Assembly: GCA_045580325.1 (NCBI GenBank)
Contig: JAZNNR010000032.1
Coordinates: 1 to 64,000 of the forward strand
From: SIG672 sp045580325
GTDB lineage: Bacteria; Bacillota; Clostridia; Oscillospirales; CAG-272
Direction: 5' to 3'
DNA: 64,000 nt
The notes under the pieces are model-generated. The model did not search any database. It was not told the origin of the DNA and was given only the letters and a program-made list of their open reading frames with translations. This document shows, piece by piece, positions 1-8,094 of this stretch. How positions within the stretch are numbered: the stretch's first letter is position 1; every line of letters starts with the position of its first letter. Position numbers and translations under genes: made by a program.

Positions 1-920
1 GAAAGCTCAACCGAGATAATTTCCTTTACCTTTTCAGCAGCCTTCTTGAAAGGAGCTTTGGGGAAAGGCCAAAGTGTGATAGGACGGATCATTCCGACCT
101 TGATTCCCATTTTTCTTGCCTCATTAACGGCATTTTTAGAAACACGGGCAGCGATACCGAATGCTGCAACACAGATCTCGGCATCATCCATCATATACTC
201 TTCGTACATGGTCTCGGTTTCTTCAATCTTCTTATAGCGCTCAAAGCGCTCAAAGTTTGTCTTTTCAAGATCATCGGGAACGAGGAAGAGGGAGTTTACG
301 ATATTATGCTCTCTCTCCATCTTGGTTCCGACAGTTGCCCAAGGCTTTGCGGGGGCAGGCTTTACATCGAAATCAAGAGAAACGGGCTCCATCATCTGGC
401 CCATAGTTCCGTCTGCAAGGATCATAGAGGTCATTCTGTATGTATCAGCAAGCTCAAATCCCTTAACGGTAAGCTCAGCCATTTCCTGAACAGAAGCAGG
501 AGCAAGAACTATCATATGAAAGTCGCCATGGCCTGCTGCTCTTGTTGCCTGGAAATAGTCAGACTGTGAGGGCTGGATACCGCCGAGTCCGGGGCCGCCT
601 CTCTGAACGTTTACGATAAGCGCGGGAAGATCGCAGCCTGCGAGGTAAGAAAGACCTTCGCTCTTGAGTGCGATTCCGGGGCTTGAAGAAGATGTCATAG
701 CGCGCTTACCTGTCGAAGCCGCACCGATGACCATATTGATAGCTGCTATTTCACTCTCAGCCTGAAGGAAAGTTCCGCCGATCTTGGGCATTCTTTTTGC
801 CATATAAGCGGCAACCTCGGTCTGAGGAGTTATAGGATAACCGAAATAATGGCGGCAACCTGCCATTATAGCGGCTTCCGCAAGGGCTTCATTACCCTTC
901 ATAAGTACCTTTTCTGCCAT
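1..920 (-). CDS. 2-oxoacid:ferredoxin oxidoreductase alpha subunit (KorA/VorB type), partial
   Basis: Seen: a minus-strand reading frame of 306 codons that runs off the left edge of the window, so the C-terminus is missing. It carries the pyrimidine-binding signature GYPITPQTEV near residue 28, followed by SSSPGIALKSEGLSY and GIQPSQSDYFQATR. Known: these mark the alpha subunit of the KOR/VOR branch, which with a TPP-binding beta subunit oxidatively decarboxylates a 2-oxoacid to acyl-CoA and reduces ferredoxin in the cytoplasm. The start is fixed by an AAAGGAA-like site before ATG. It lies 18 bp downstream of the ferredoxin-type subunit and is co-oriented with it. Substrate (2-oxoglutarate or branched-chain 2-oxoacid) cannot be told from this part. 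Confidence 0.9.
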   Translation of the reverse strand, partial: MAEKVLMKGNEALAEAAIMAGCRHYFGYPITPQTEVAAYMAKRMPKIGGTFLQAESEIAAINMVIGAASTGKRAMTSSSSPGIALKSEGLSYLAGCDLPALIVNVQRGGPGLGGIQPSQSDYFQATRAAGHGDFHMIVLAPASVQEMAELTVKGFELADTYRMTSMILADGTMGQMMEPVSLDFDVKPAPAKPWATVGTKMEREHNIVNSLFLVPDDLEKTNFERFERYKKIEETETMYEEYMMDDAEICVAAFGIAARVSKNAVNEARKMGIKVGMIRPITLWPFPKAPFKKAAEKVKEIISVEL

Positions 921-938
921 TTTACTCTTGTTCCTTTC

Positions 939-1145
939 TTATTTTTCGACTGTAATTACGCAGTCGGGACACATAGTTGCACAGAATGCGCAACCTATAC
1001 ACTTTTCGGAGTCGGTAACAGTCGCGGGGTGGTAGCCCTTTGCGTTTATCTTCTCCGAGTCAAGCTTTACGATCTTTTTGGGGCAGGCGCCGACGCAAAG
1101 TCCGCAGCCCTTACAAAGCTCGATGTTAAATGTTACTTTAGCCAT
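939..1145 (-). CDS. Ferredoxin-like delta subunit of 2-oxoacid:ferredoxin oxidoreductase
   Basis: A 68-residue protein with two complete [4Fe-4S] cluster motifs, CKGCGLCVGACP near residues 11-22 and CIGCAFCATMCP near residues 49-60. It ends in acidic and hydrophobic residues typical of the small KorD/VorD subunit, which relays electrons from the TPP site to free ferredoxin. It is the usual upstream neighbour of the alpha subunit, which starts 18 bp after its stop. Length fits the family. A free-standing 2[4Fe-4S] ferredoxin cannot be excluded, but the gene order favours the enzyme subunit. Confidence 0.9.
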   Translation of the reverse strand: MAKVTFNIELCKGCGLCVGACPKKIVKLDSEKINAKGYHPATVTDSEKCIGCAFCATMCPDCVITVEK

Positions 1146-1232
1146 TTTATTTCATTCCTTTCTTTGTAGGAAAAATTTTCGCTGTTAAAACGTCATTTTT
1201 TGAGGATTAAACTCTATTATACACCTAAATTG

Positions 1233-1892
1233 TTAAATTTTCGCCTTTACGTAGATATTTATCGGAAAAATTTTTGAAATTTTTTCACGAAGCGCAGGGT
1301 AAAGGCTCTCTAAAACGCAGTTCATAACGATAGGAAGTCCCGTAAGGCGCGAAACCTCCTCTGCGTAAGCGAGAGATGAAAGCACGTCCTCTTCGGTCGT
1401 GTCCTTGCCGAGATTCGAGTTGTTCACTATTCCTGTGAATGGCATTTTGCAGGCAATCTCTATCTCGCGCATAACTTCGACGGTGCTTTCGGCGTCCGAC
1501 GTGAGCGGTCTGAAGCGGTTTATCACGGCAAGCATATCGAAATTATTTTCTTCGAGCAGCTTTGGAGCGTATCTTCCCATCGCAAGTGCGCCTCTGTCGT
1601 CGCCTCCGACGTCAATTACCGCGTATCTGTCAAGATTGTCTGTTACTCGGTAGGCTTCGGCAGGGAGCGCGGGCACGTCCACGTTTGTATTTGCGTACGG
1701 TGAGCTTATAAGCTCAACTGCGTTTGCGGCAAGGACCTCCGACGAGTCCTTCGTTCTGTAATATGGATTTACTATGTCAAGGTCGGCTATCGTTACCTCT
1801 TTGCCTTCTCTCGCAAGAGAAAGTGCGTAGTTTACCGCTATATTCGTTTTTCCGCTGCCGTAATGCCCGGCAAATATCGTTACTCTCTTCAA
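1233..1892 (-). CDS. P-loop ATPase of the CobQ/MinD-like class, linked to the oxidoreductase operon
   Basis: A 219-residue cytoplasmic protein with a Walker A-like loop GHYGSGKTN at residues 9-17, DLDIVNPYYRT (switch-like), and DVGGDDRG around residue 95. Known: proteins of this type are commonly the first gene of clostridial 2-oxoacid:ferredoxin oxidoreductase clusters; their role there is not established, though MinD/Mrp-type folds suggest cofactor or assembly work. The start codon must be TTG, since the Walker A motif begins nine residues in and no ATG is available. There is no clear Shine-Dalgarno sequence: a long AT hairpin of the dispersed element (1905-1936) ends 12 bp before the start. 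It precedes the ferredoxin subunit by about 90 bp. Confidence 0.75.
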   Translation of the reverse strand: MKRVTIFAGHYGSGKTNIAVNYALSLAREGKEVTIADLDIVNPYYRTKDSSEVLAANAVELISSPYANTNVDVPALPAEAYRVTDNLDRYAVIDVGGDDRGALAMGRYAPKLLEENNFDMLAVINRFRPLTSDAESTVEVMREIEIACKMPFTGIVNNSNLGKDTTEEDVLSSLAYAEEVSRLTGLPIVMNCVLESLYPALREKISKIFPINIYVKAKI

Positions 1893-1904
1893 TTTTTATT
1901 TTTC

Positions 1905-2046
1905 TTGGGAAAACTTTTTGGAAAAAGTTTTCCCAAACCCTTTCAAAAACTTTACTAAAAATAGGACTATAAACGAAGGGTGCAGTTTGCGGTTTTGCGT
2001 TAGCAAAATGCACACTTCGGTGTGCAAAGCGATGCCTTCGGCATCG
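1905..2046. repeat. Dispersed palindromic element, copy 1 (upstream of P-loop ATPase)
   Basis: Begins with a perfect hairpin, arms TTGGGAAAACTTTTT and its complement around GG (1905-1936), then the box CAAAAACTTTACTAAAA (1944-1960), then CGAAGGGTGCAG and a chain of hairpins, two with TTCG loops (2010-2025 and 2030-2046). The stretch from the box to the CTGCA-type hairpin is homologous, in reverse orientation, to the tandem units before dusB (49095-49283). The copy lacks the GC hairpin and sits in the 5' leader of the P-loop gene rather than behind a stop codon. Confidence 0.8.
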
Positions 2047-2101
2047 GTTTTCGCACCGCACAGATCCTATATTATCCGTGCCAATCCCACACCACAGACA
2101 C

Positions 2102-2130
2102 AGTATAGCACAACACTATCAAAAAAACAA
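2102..2130 (-). promoter_or_regulatory. Candidate sigma-A promoter for the P-loop/oxidoreductase operon
   Basis: On the minus strand TTGTTT and TATACT are separated by 17 bp. A transcript from here would carry a leader of about 200 nt that includes repeat copy 1. Inferred from consensus match only. Confidence 0.45.
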
Positions 2131-2283
2131 CCCGTAAGACGCGCGATATTATAAAATATTATGGCGCGCTTGCTGATTTTTTCAAAAAGTTTTCCATATT
2201 TTGCCCGTTTAGCCTAAAAGACACCGCGTTTATACAAAAGGAAACAAAAATATCCGAAAAAAACTTTTTTTCGCCTTGCGACT

Positions 2284-2317
2284 TTCGACTCCTTATTTGC
2301 CGCGCAGGATGTAAAAT
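2284..2317 (+). promoter_or_regulatory. Possible Spo0A-type promoter of spoIIE
   Basis: TTCGACT (2284-2290) differs by one base from the reverse 0A box TTCGACA, and TAAAAT (2312-2317) is a fair -10. The gap of about 22 bp resembles the overspaced sigma-A promoters that Spo0A activates at spoIIE and spoIIG in Bacillus. The remaining stretch 2047-2340 holds an AT-centred inverted repeat (2141-2169) and no convincing gene. Confidence 0.35.
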
Positions 2318-2358
2318 AATTCTACATAAATCTCGTAAAATCGAAAGGAACTCATAAA

Positions 2359-4791
2359 ATGCAAAACAAACAAGAAAAACGGACGGGCAGTATAATTAGA
2401 AAAATGATCAGCGAAATATCGGACAGGCTTATCGACGTTAAAAATGCGGTGGTAACCTTTCTCGGACGGCTCGGCGAGGAGCAGGACGCTATCACCCTCG
2501 GCGAAGTGTCCGAAAACACAAAAACAAACGTAAATGAAAGCTACCGAATAAGGCGCAGAGTCGCTTTTTCGCTCTTTTTCACTTTGCTAGGCTTTTTATT
2601 TGCAGGGACAAGCTTCTTTTACGGCGCAAAGCCTTTCGCGCTCGCACTGATGTGCGCCTCGGGGTACGCAGGGACGGTTTTTGCTTACATAGGCGCGGTC
2701 ATAGGAACGATAATTTCGGGAGAAAGTGTCGCGGTGCTGATAAGCGCATACACCCTGACTCTTGGAGTGCGCGTTTTGCTCTCCTCGCACGCCGACGCAA
2801 GCGTGGCGGTAAAAAGCTTTGAGGAAAATCTCACGCTGCGCTGTCTTATTGCCGGAGTTGCGGCATTTCTTCTCGGACTCGGCGGAGTTATAAGCGAAAC
2901 CTTTTCACCGGAGTCTGTGTACGTTATGATATTTATGACGGTTTCGGTACCAATATTTACTGCGGCATTCCGCGCTTCTCTCGGCAGAGGAGCATCGGGC
3001 ACGGCGCGCGACTTTTCGGTCTGTGTGATACTTTTCGTGCTCATCTACTCTCTCAGGGCGCACACCTTTTTCGGACTCTCATTTTCGGTGATAGTAGCAT
3101 CGTTTGTTACCTTTTATATAGCGGGCGCAAACGGATTTCTTCGCGGCTCGCTTGTCGGAATCATCTGCGGACTTGCATTTGACCCCACCCTCGCTCCGGC
3201 GTTCGCCATTTTGGGTATGACGGCAGGCGCGCTTCGCGTAACTAGCGTAGGAATATCGGTCGCGCTCTCAACTCTGCTCACCTCTATAACCATTGTTTAC
3301 ACAGGAGGGATCTCCCTTCTTCTTTCTCTTGCGGGGAACATTCTTTTTGCCGCAGTCATATTCTGGCCGCTTTCAAAAAGCGGAACTCTTCCGGGAATAA
3401 AGATATTCTCAGGTGTTCACGAAAACGTGGAAGGGAAGTATGCCGAAGAAAAAAGACGCTCGTCTGAGCGAAGCCGTCTTGCCGCGATGTCAGAATCGTT
3501 TGACGCGCTTGCGACAACCTTTTTAAAGCTGTCGGACAAAAACCGTTATCCCGGCACGTACGAGCTTCGCGAAATGTGTAATACCGTGATAAATAAGCAT
3601 TGTAGAAGCTGTCCGCTGAACGTTCTTTGTTGGCAAAAGGAATATGAGGACACAAGCGAGGTCGTAGAGAAGCTCTCGGGAAAGCTTCGCGAGGCGGGAA
3701 CGCTCGAGAGGAGCGACCTTCCCGAAGATTTCAGAAAGAGGTGCAGAAGCACCGATCGAATGATAGCGGATATGAACGCAGGCGCGGCAGAGCTGCTCGA
3801 AAATGCAATAAAACGCGATAAGACAGAGCTTTTTGCGCTCGATTACGAGGCGATGTCCGAGCTGCTGCGCGATGCAATATCGGAAAATGACGAGGAATTC
3901 AGTCCCGACCACGAGCTTGCGAAAAAAGCGTCGAAGGTTCTCGGCGGACTCGGAGTACACTGCGCCGCTTGGGGAGCGTGGGGCAAACGTAAAAAGACGC
4001 TTGTTGCATCGGGTATAGACATCGGAACGCTTGCAGTAAGCTCTGCTGAAATAAAACGTGCGCTCGGAGAGGCGACCGGACTGACACTTAGCGATCCAAA
4101 GTTCGTTTTTGAAGGCGACTACGTTACGATGACTCTTGAAAGCAGAGAAAATTACAAGGTAGATTCGTTTGTGGTGGGAAGCAAGAAAAAGGATGAAAGC
4201 GAAAGCGGCGATATTGTGCGCACCTTTGACTCGGATAACAAGCTCAGCTATGCTATGATCTGCGACGGAATGGGAAGCGGACACCGCGCCGCGCAGTGTG
4301 CGGGAATTTCTGCCCTTTTTATCGAAAAAATGCTCTCGGCGGGCAATTTCAAGGGCGTAACGATGAAAATGCTTTCGAATTTCATACGCTCGCGCGGCGA
4401 GGAGTGTCATTGTACGGTCGATCTCTTCGAGTTTGACAGACTTTCGGGCGAGGGAATATTTGTAAAATGCGGAGCGGCGGCGTCATATATTTTGCGTAAC
4501 GGAAATCTTTTCAAGATAGACGCAAATACGATGCCGCTCGGAATAACGCGTGAGATAAACGCGGAGAATATTAAAATGGCACTCGAGCCCGATGACCTTG
4601 TTATTATGATGAGCGACGGAGTGGCACACTGCCTTGAGGACGCTTTGTGGGTGCCCGAGGTGATAATTTCCTGCGGACAAGCCTCGTGTGAAAACACCGC
4701 ACGCGCACTATATACCCGCGCAATAAACGAAAACGGTCAGAACGACGATATAAGTATAGCGGTCATGAAGATTTCCTCTGTTGCTGCGTAA
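2359..4791 (+). CDS. spoIIE: Stage II sporulation protein E (SpoIIE), PP2C-type phosphatase
   Basis: The 810 residues match the usual SpoIIE length (827 in Bacillus subtilis). Residues about 65-345 form a bundle of some ten hydrophobic segments; a central regulatory region follows, with a Cys cluster HCRSCPLNVLCW near residue 415; the C-terminal 200 residues are a PP2C domain with CDGMGSGHRAA near 635, MSDGVAHCLED near 750 and NDDISIAVMKI at the end. Known: SpoIIE sits at the polar septum, dephosphorylates SpoIIAA and so releases sigma-F in the forespore. An AAAGGA site precedes the ATG by 9 bp. It is a single-gene unit closed by its own terminator, and it marks the organism as an endospore former. 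Confidence 0.96.
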   Translation: MQNKQEKRTGSIIRKMISEISDRLIDVKNAVVTFLGRLGEEQDAITLGEVSENTKTNVNESYRIRRRVAFSLFFTLLGFLFAGTSFFYGAKPFALALMCASGYAGTVFAYIGAVIGTIISGESVAVLISAYTLTLGVRVLLSSHADASVAVKSFEENLTLRCLIAGVAAFLLGLGGVISETFSPESVYVMIFMTVSVPIFTAAFRASLGRGASGTARDFSVCVILFVLIYSLRAHTFFGLSFSVIVASFVTFYIAGANGFLRGSLVGIICGLAFDPTLAPAFAILGMTAGALRVTSVGISVALSTLLTSITIVYTGGISLLLSLAGNILFAAVIFWPLSKSGTLPGIKIFSGVHENVEGKYAEEKRRSSERSRLAAMSESFDALATTFLKLSDKNRYPGTYELREMCNTVINKHCRSCPLNVLCWQKEYEDTSEVVEKLSGKLREAGTLERSDLPEDFRKRCRSTDRMIADMNAGAAELLENAIKRDKTELFALDYEAMSELLRDAISENDEEFSPDHELAKKASKVLGGLGVHCAAWGAWGKRKKTLVASGIDIGTLAVSSAEIKRALGEATGLTLSDPKFVFEGDYVTMTLESRENYKVDSFVVGSKKKDESESGDIVRTFDSDNKLSYAMICDGMGSGHRAAQCAGISALFIEKMLSAGNFKGVTMKMLSNFIRSRGEECHCTVDLFEFDRLSGEGIFVKCGAAASYILRNGNLFKIDANTMPLGITREINAENIKMALEPDDLVIMMSDGVAHCLEDALWVPEVIISCGQASCENTARALYTRAINENGQNDDISIAVMKISSVAA

Positions 4792-4806
4792 ATTACAAAA
4801 TATACC

Positions 4807-4840
4807 AAAAACAGCCAATAAAACGGCTGTTTTTTCTTTT
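4807..4840 (+). terminator. Intrinsic terminator of spoIIE
   Basis: Stem AAAACAGCC / GGCTGTTTT with a short A-rich loop, followed by a T run, 16 bp after the spoIIE stop. Confidence 0.9.
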
Positions 4841-4875
4841 TTCTACTGTAAATTTTTTTATTTTACAAATTGCTC

Positions 4876-4904
4876 TTGCTTTTTAAACAGATGTATGGTA
4901 TAAT
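4876..4904 (+). promoter_or_regulatory. Sigma-A promoter of the GT2 gene
   Basis: TTGCTT, 17-bp spacer, TATAAT, with the coding start 36 bp downstream of the -10 box. Confidence 0.7.
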
Positions 4905-4940
4905 CGCTATGTATGACAACTATTTTCATCGGAGAATGAT

Positions 4941-6236
4941 ATGCTTGATATAATTACGGTGGTATTTAATGCGATAATCACCTTCCTTTCAAGGTTTACG
5001 AAGATCGTTTCGTACGTCTGCAAATACCGCGATCTATATAAAGTAACAGGTCTGTTCTGCACACGAAAATTCGAGAAGACCGAGAATTATCACAAATACG
5101 CCTGTTTAATATCCGCGCGAAACGAAGAATCCGTTATAGGAAATCTTATTGACAGTATTCGCGCAAACGATTATCCGCAGGATCTGGTTACGATATTTGT
5201 CGTTGCCGATAACTGTACAGACAATACGGCGAAGATAGCAAGAGAGAAGGGCGCGATATGCTACGAGCGTTTCGACGACGTACATAAGACCAAGGGCTTT
5301 GCGCTTCAGTTTCTTATCAATAACATAAAGAACGACTTTGGTGCGGTTGACGCTTTTGACGGCTATTTTATTTTCGATGCGGACAACCTGCTCGAAACAG
5401 ACTATATTTCGAGAATGAACGAGTCCTTTGATGCGGGCGAGCGTGTTATCACCTCTTACCGTGCATCTAAAAACTTCAGCGACAACTGGATCTCGGCTTC
5501 GTATGCACTTCACTGGCTCAGGACTATAAGAAATGAAAACAGAGCGCGCTCTATTTTCAGACTTGCGACAAGAATTCAGGGTACGGGATACCTTGTAGGA
5601 AGCGAGGTCATTCCTGACGGTTGGAATTTTACCACTCTTACCGAGGACAGAGAGCTGAGCGCGGCGGCAGTTATCAGAGGATACAGAATATCCTATAATA
5701 ACGATGCGATCTTCTACGACGAACAGCCTGTGGACCTCAAAATCGCGCTCCGTCAGCGACTTCGTTGGGCAAAGGGACACATTCAGGCGCTTGTCAAACT
5801 CGGCGGAAAGCTTTTCCTTAACATTTTCAAGTTCAACAAGATGAGCTTTATAAGCTTTGATATGCTGACTGTCGTGTGGCCGAGATCTCTCGAGACGATT
5901 TTCAGAAAGGTCGTTACCTTCGTTTTGAAGATGCTTATCTTCGTAATGACAGGCGCGGCGCTTGGAAGCTATCTCGGACTTGTATACGATACGGTCTACT
6001 GGGTGGCTTATTCCTACGGAACTAACATTTTGATGGCGATCTACCTTTTTATAATTGAGCATAAGCGTATTCCGAAGATGGCGTGGTATAAGAAAGCGTG
6101 GTTCTGTCTGACCTTCCCGATCTTCGATATAATCGGAAAGTGGGTAATACTCGTTGCACTCTTTATGAAGGTCGAGTGGAAGCCGATACCGCATACTATT
6201 GCGACGAAGATCGAAGAACTTTCGATGAATAAATGA
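4941..6236 (+). CDS. Family 2 glycosyltransferase, membrane-associated
   Basis: A 431-residue protein. A hydrophobic N-terminus leads into a GT-A fold: ISARNEESVIGNLIDS (about 56-71), VVADNCTDNT, the metal-binding DADN near 149, TEDRELS near 232 as the acceptor/base region, and QRLRWAKGH, a variant of the QxxRW motif of processive synthases. Two or three membrane segments close the protein. Known: such enzymes transfer or polymerise sugars from NDP-sugars at the inner face of the membrane, as in cellulose, hyaluronan or poly-GlcNAc synthases. Inferred: cell-envelope or exopolysaccharide synthesis; product unknown. It stands alone between its own promoter and terminator. Confidence 0.85.
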   Translation: MLDIITVVFNAIITFLSRFTKIVSYVCKYRDLYKVTGLFCTRKFEKTENYHKYACLISARNEESVIGNLIDSIRANDYPQDLVTIFVVADNCTDNTAKIAREKGAICYERFDDVHKTKGFALQFLINNIKNDFGAVDAFDGYFIFDADNLLETDYISRMNESFDAGERVITSYRASKNFSDNWISASYALHWLRTIRNENRARSIFRLATRIQGTGYLVGSEVIPDGWNFTTLTEDRELSAAAVIRGYRISYNNDAIFYDEQPVDLKIALRQRLRWAKGHIQALVKLGGKLFLNIFKFNKMSFISFDMLTVVWPRSLETIFRKVVTFVLKMLIFVMTGAALGSYLGLVYDTVYWVAYSYGTNILMAIYLFIIEHKRIPKMAWYKKAWFCLTFPIFDIIGKWVILVALFMKVEWKPIPHTIATKIEELSMNK

Positions 6237-6246
6237 TATTTGAAAT

Positions 6247-6282
6247 AAAAAACCTCAAATCTTAACGATTTGAGGTTTTTTG
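6247..6282 (+). terminator. Intrinsic terminator of the GT2 gene
   Basis: Stem AAAAACCTCAAATC / GATTTGAGGTTTTTT around TTAAC, directly after the stop. Confidence 0.9.
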
Positions 6283-6289
6283 TTATATT

Positions 6290-6480
6290 CTTACACGGAC
6301 GACTTGTGAATCGCCCCTGCGGGTGTGTTTTTGTGCGTCGGGGATACGGGTCGTCGAGGCGCCGACCCCTACGGGTGTGCTTTTGTGCGTCGAGGAACAT
6401 CGGGAGGAGCAAGCCCCTCCCCTACCGGTGTGTTGTGTGTCGGGGATACGGGTCGTCGGAGCGCCGACCCCTACGGGTGT
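6290..6480. repeat. Cluster of three REP-like palindromes
   Basis: Two near-identical palindromes with GGGTCG / CGACCC stems at 6348-6368 and 6450-6470 flank a third of different sequence (6402-6421, stem GGGAGG / CCTCCC, loop AGCAAGCC). Each is followed by CTAC and GGTGT(G) and preceded by GTGTGTCGGGGATA-like sequence, so the spacing units also repeat. The GGGTCG type recurs inside the RAYT gene (27511-27537 and 27726-27752). Known: clusters of REPs mobilised by RAYT proteins have this form. It lies between the 3' ends of two convergent genes. Confidence 0.85.
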
Positions 6481-6499
6481 AAAAGAAATTCTCAACTTT

Positions 6500-7123
6500 T
6501 CAAATAAACACCGCATTTTCGGGGATCTCGCTGATACAGTTCTGCTTATAGCGAGATATGACTTCTTCCTTGCTCTTTTCAAGCTCACCTTCGAGATTTT
6601 CGGCGATCTTCAGCGCAAGTACGGGTAAAACATCGTCGGGAAGGGGGCTTTCCACAAGCTCTTCAAGAGAAATAGCGATTTTGGCAATTTCCTCGGAAAG
6701 ACCACCTTTTTTGACATTCATTCCAAAACCGATGACCGTAAAGGAGTCGTTGCCGCAGAATACCGACTCGGCGAGTATTCCGCAGAGCTTGCGCGAGGAA
6801 ACGATAATATCGTTTACCCATTTTACGCTCACGTTTAGACCGAAAAGCTCGCGCAGAGCATCGACTACCGCGTTTGCGGCGGCAAGAGTCATCGGGAAAG
6901 AGGGTATGTATTTCACGCAAAGACTCATATAAAGCCCCGATTTGGGCGACTCAAAAGCTCTGTCATACTGTCCGTGTCCTTCGCTTTGAGATAGGGCAAG
7001 GGCAAGCGTGCCGAAGCTTTGTCTGTTCTTTTTGAGATAGGTATTCGTCGAATCTATATTTTCAAACACGAGCGAAGCACGTCCGTGCGAGTCAAAATAC
7101 TCTTTTATCTTCAGCGCGTCCAT
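6500..7123 (-). CDS. BirA-like biotin--[acetyl-CoA carboxylase] ligase, catalytic domain only
   Basis: The 207 residues cover only the biotin/lipoate protein ligase catalytic domain, with no DNA-binding N-terminus and no clear C-terminal SH3-like domain. Seen: IDSTNTYLK near 24, SPKSGLYMSL, VKWVNDI and KLCGILAES, with the lysine expected to contact biotin. The loop that reads GRGRRGR in E. coli BirA reads GHGQYDR here, so the arginine known to hold biotinyl-AMP (R118 in E. coli) is replaced by Gln. It overlaps the upstream gene by 13 nt, so translation is probably coupled. Inferred: a group I-type ligase or a relative with altered retention of the adenylate; sequence alone cannot say whether it is fully active. 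Confidence 0.75.
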   Translation of the reverse strand: MDALKIKEYFDSHGRASLVFENIDSTNTYLKKNRQSFGTLALALSQSEGHGQYDRAFESPKSGLYMSLCVKYIPSFPMTLAAANAVVDALRELFGLNVSVKWVNDIIVSSRKLCGILAESVFCGNDSFTVIGFGMNVKKGGLSEEIAKIAISLEELVESPLPDDVLPVLALKIAENLEGELEKSKEEVISRYKQNCISEIPENAVFI

Positions 7124-8067
7124 TCGACCTCCCTGTATTTTTCGGCGGCTTCGGCAGAGTTTATCTTTTCATATATTCCGTTTACCTCAAAACGCGGGAA
7201 AAAGATCTGCAAAAAGAGATGAATCTTATTGATGTCCGCGTTTTTTATAGAAAAATCGAGGGTCCAAGCGCTGTTTCCGTCGTACGCTGACGGCGGTACG
7301 GAGCTTATATTTTCAAGCCTTGCTCCGTATGCGGTAAGTGCCGCGGGAAGCTGTGCGATTTCTTCGGCACTCTCACCGACAACGGTTATCTGCATAGTAT
7401 GTGCGTTCTCGGTCTTGCAGGGGGTCGGAGCAAAAAGTCCGAATTTTATAATAACGTCCCTGTCGGCAGGGGTGTCAAGACACATGACCATACAAAGAGA
7501 GTATCGCACGCTCTGACGGTAAACGTTCTGCATTATTCCGTCGGCAGAGTTGTAAACGGGGAGCATACAAAGCTCACAGCTGCCGCTTAAAAGCTCCTCG
7601 CAGACCGCTGTAATGCCGTCGCATATGAGCTGACTTGAGTCGGGAAGACGTTTTAAAAGCTCAAAATAGGCTTCGTCAGCCGAGCGGTTTGAGAAATATC
7701 CTATTTTTAGGTCCTTTTCATCGAGTATTTCATCAAAACCCTCGAAATTTGGGATATTTATACCGAGCGACTCAAGCTCATCGCAGGCATAGGCGCAAAA
7801 ATTGACCCTAAAATCGTTTGCCAGAAGCAACGAGGTAGCATCCTTGGGGAGAATTTCGCCCGCAAGAGAAATTATATCGTTGTATTTTTCGCGGAGCCGC
7901 TCTGCGATAAGCTCAAAATCGTCAAGAGATTCCTCGCTTATCTCCTTTGCGACCTCAAAAGCAAGCTCCTTTACGTGCGCGTTAAACAGGAGAACCTTTC
8001 TTGAACGGGCGAAATACGCTTCTTCAAGATTTTTCATAATTATCTCTCTGGATTTTGCTCTGTCCAT
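7111..8067 (-). CDS. Protein with a prephenate dehydratase-like fold and possible ACT-like C-terminus
   Basis: I do not recognise a named family with certainty. From the chosen start the protein has 318 residues; an AAGGAG site 6 bp before ATG supports this start over one eight codons upstream. Residues 1-80 are helical and resemble a chorismate mutase-like segment. DGITAVCEELLSGSCELCMLPVYNS near 155-180 matches the pattern of prephenate dehydratase (a gap followed by LPVENS and then G.V...Y). A region near 220-300 is compatible with an ACT domain. The whole order resembles a divergent mutase-dehydratase-ACT (PheA-like) protein, but the TRF catalytic motif is not visible. It sits between the HAD and BirA-like genes in one operon. 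Confidence 0.5.
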   Translation of the reverse strand: MDRAKSREIIMKNLEEAYFARSRKVLLFNAHVKELAFEVAKEISEESLDDFELIAERLREKYNDIISLAGEILPKDATSLLLANDFRVNFCAYACDELESLGINIPNFEGFDEILDEKDLKIGYFSNRSADEAYFELLKRLPDSSQLICDGITAVCEELLSGSCELCMLPVYNSADGIMQNVYRQSVRYSLCMVMCLDTPADRDVIIKFGLFAPTPCKTENAHTMQITVVGESAEEIAQLPAALTAYGARLENISSVPPSAYDGNSAWTLDFSIKNADINKIHLFLQIFFPRFEVNGIYEKINSAEAAEKYREVEWTR

Positions 8068-8094
8068 AAAAATCTCCTTTTTTAAGATCATAAA

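Noticed and set aside
849..1169. 106-codon plus-strand frame over the ferredoxin subunit
   Set aside because: It is the antisense shadow of a clear 2[4Fe-4S] gene and has no ribosome site.
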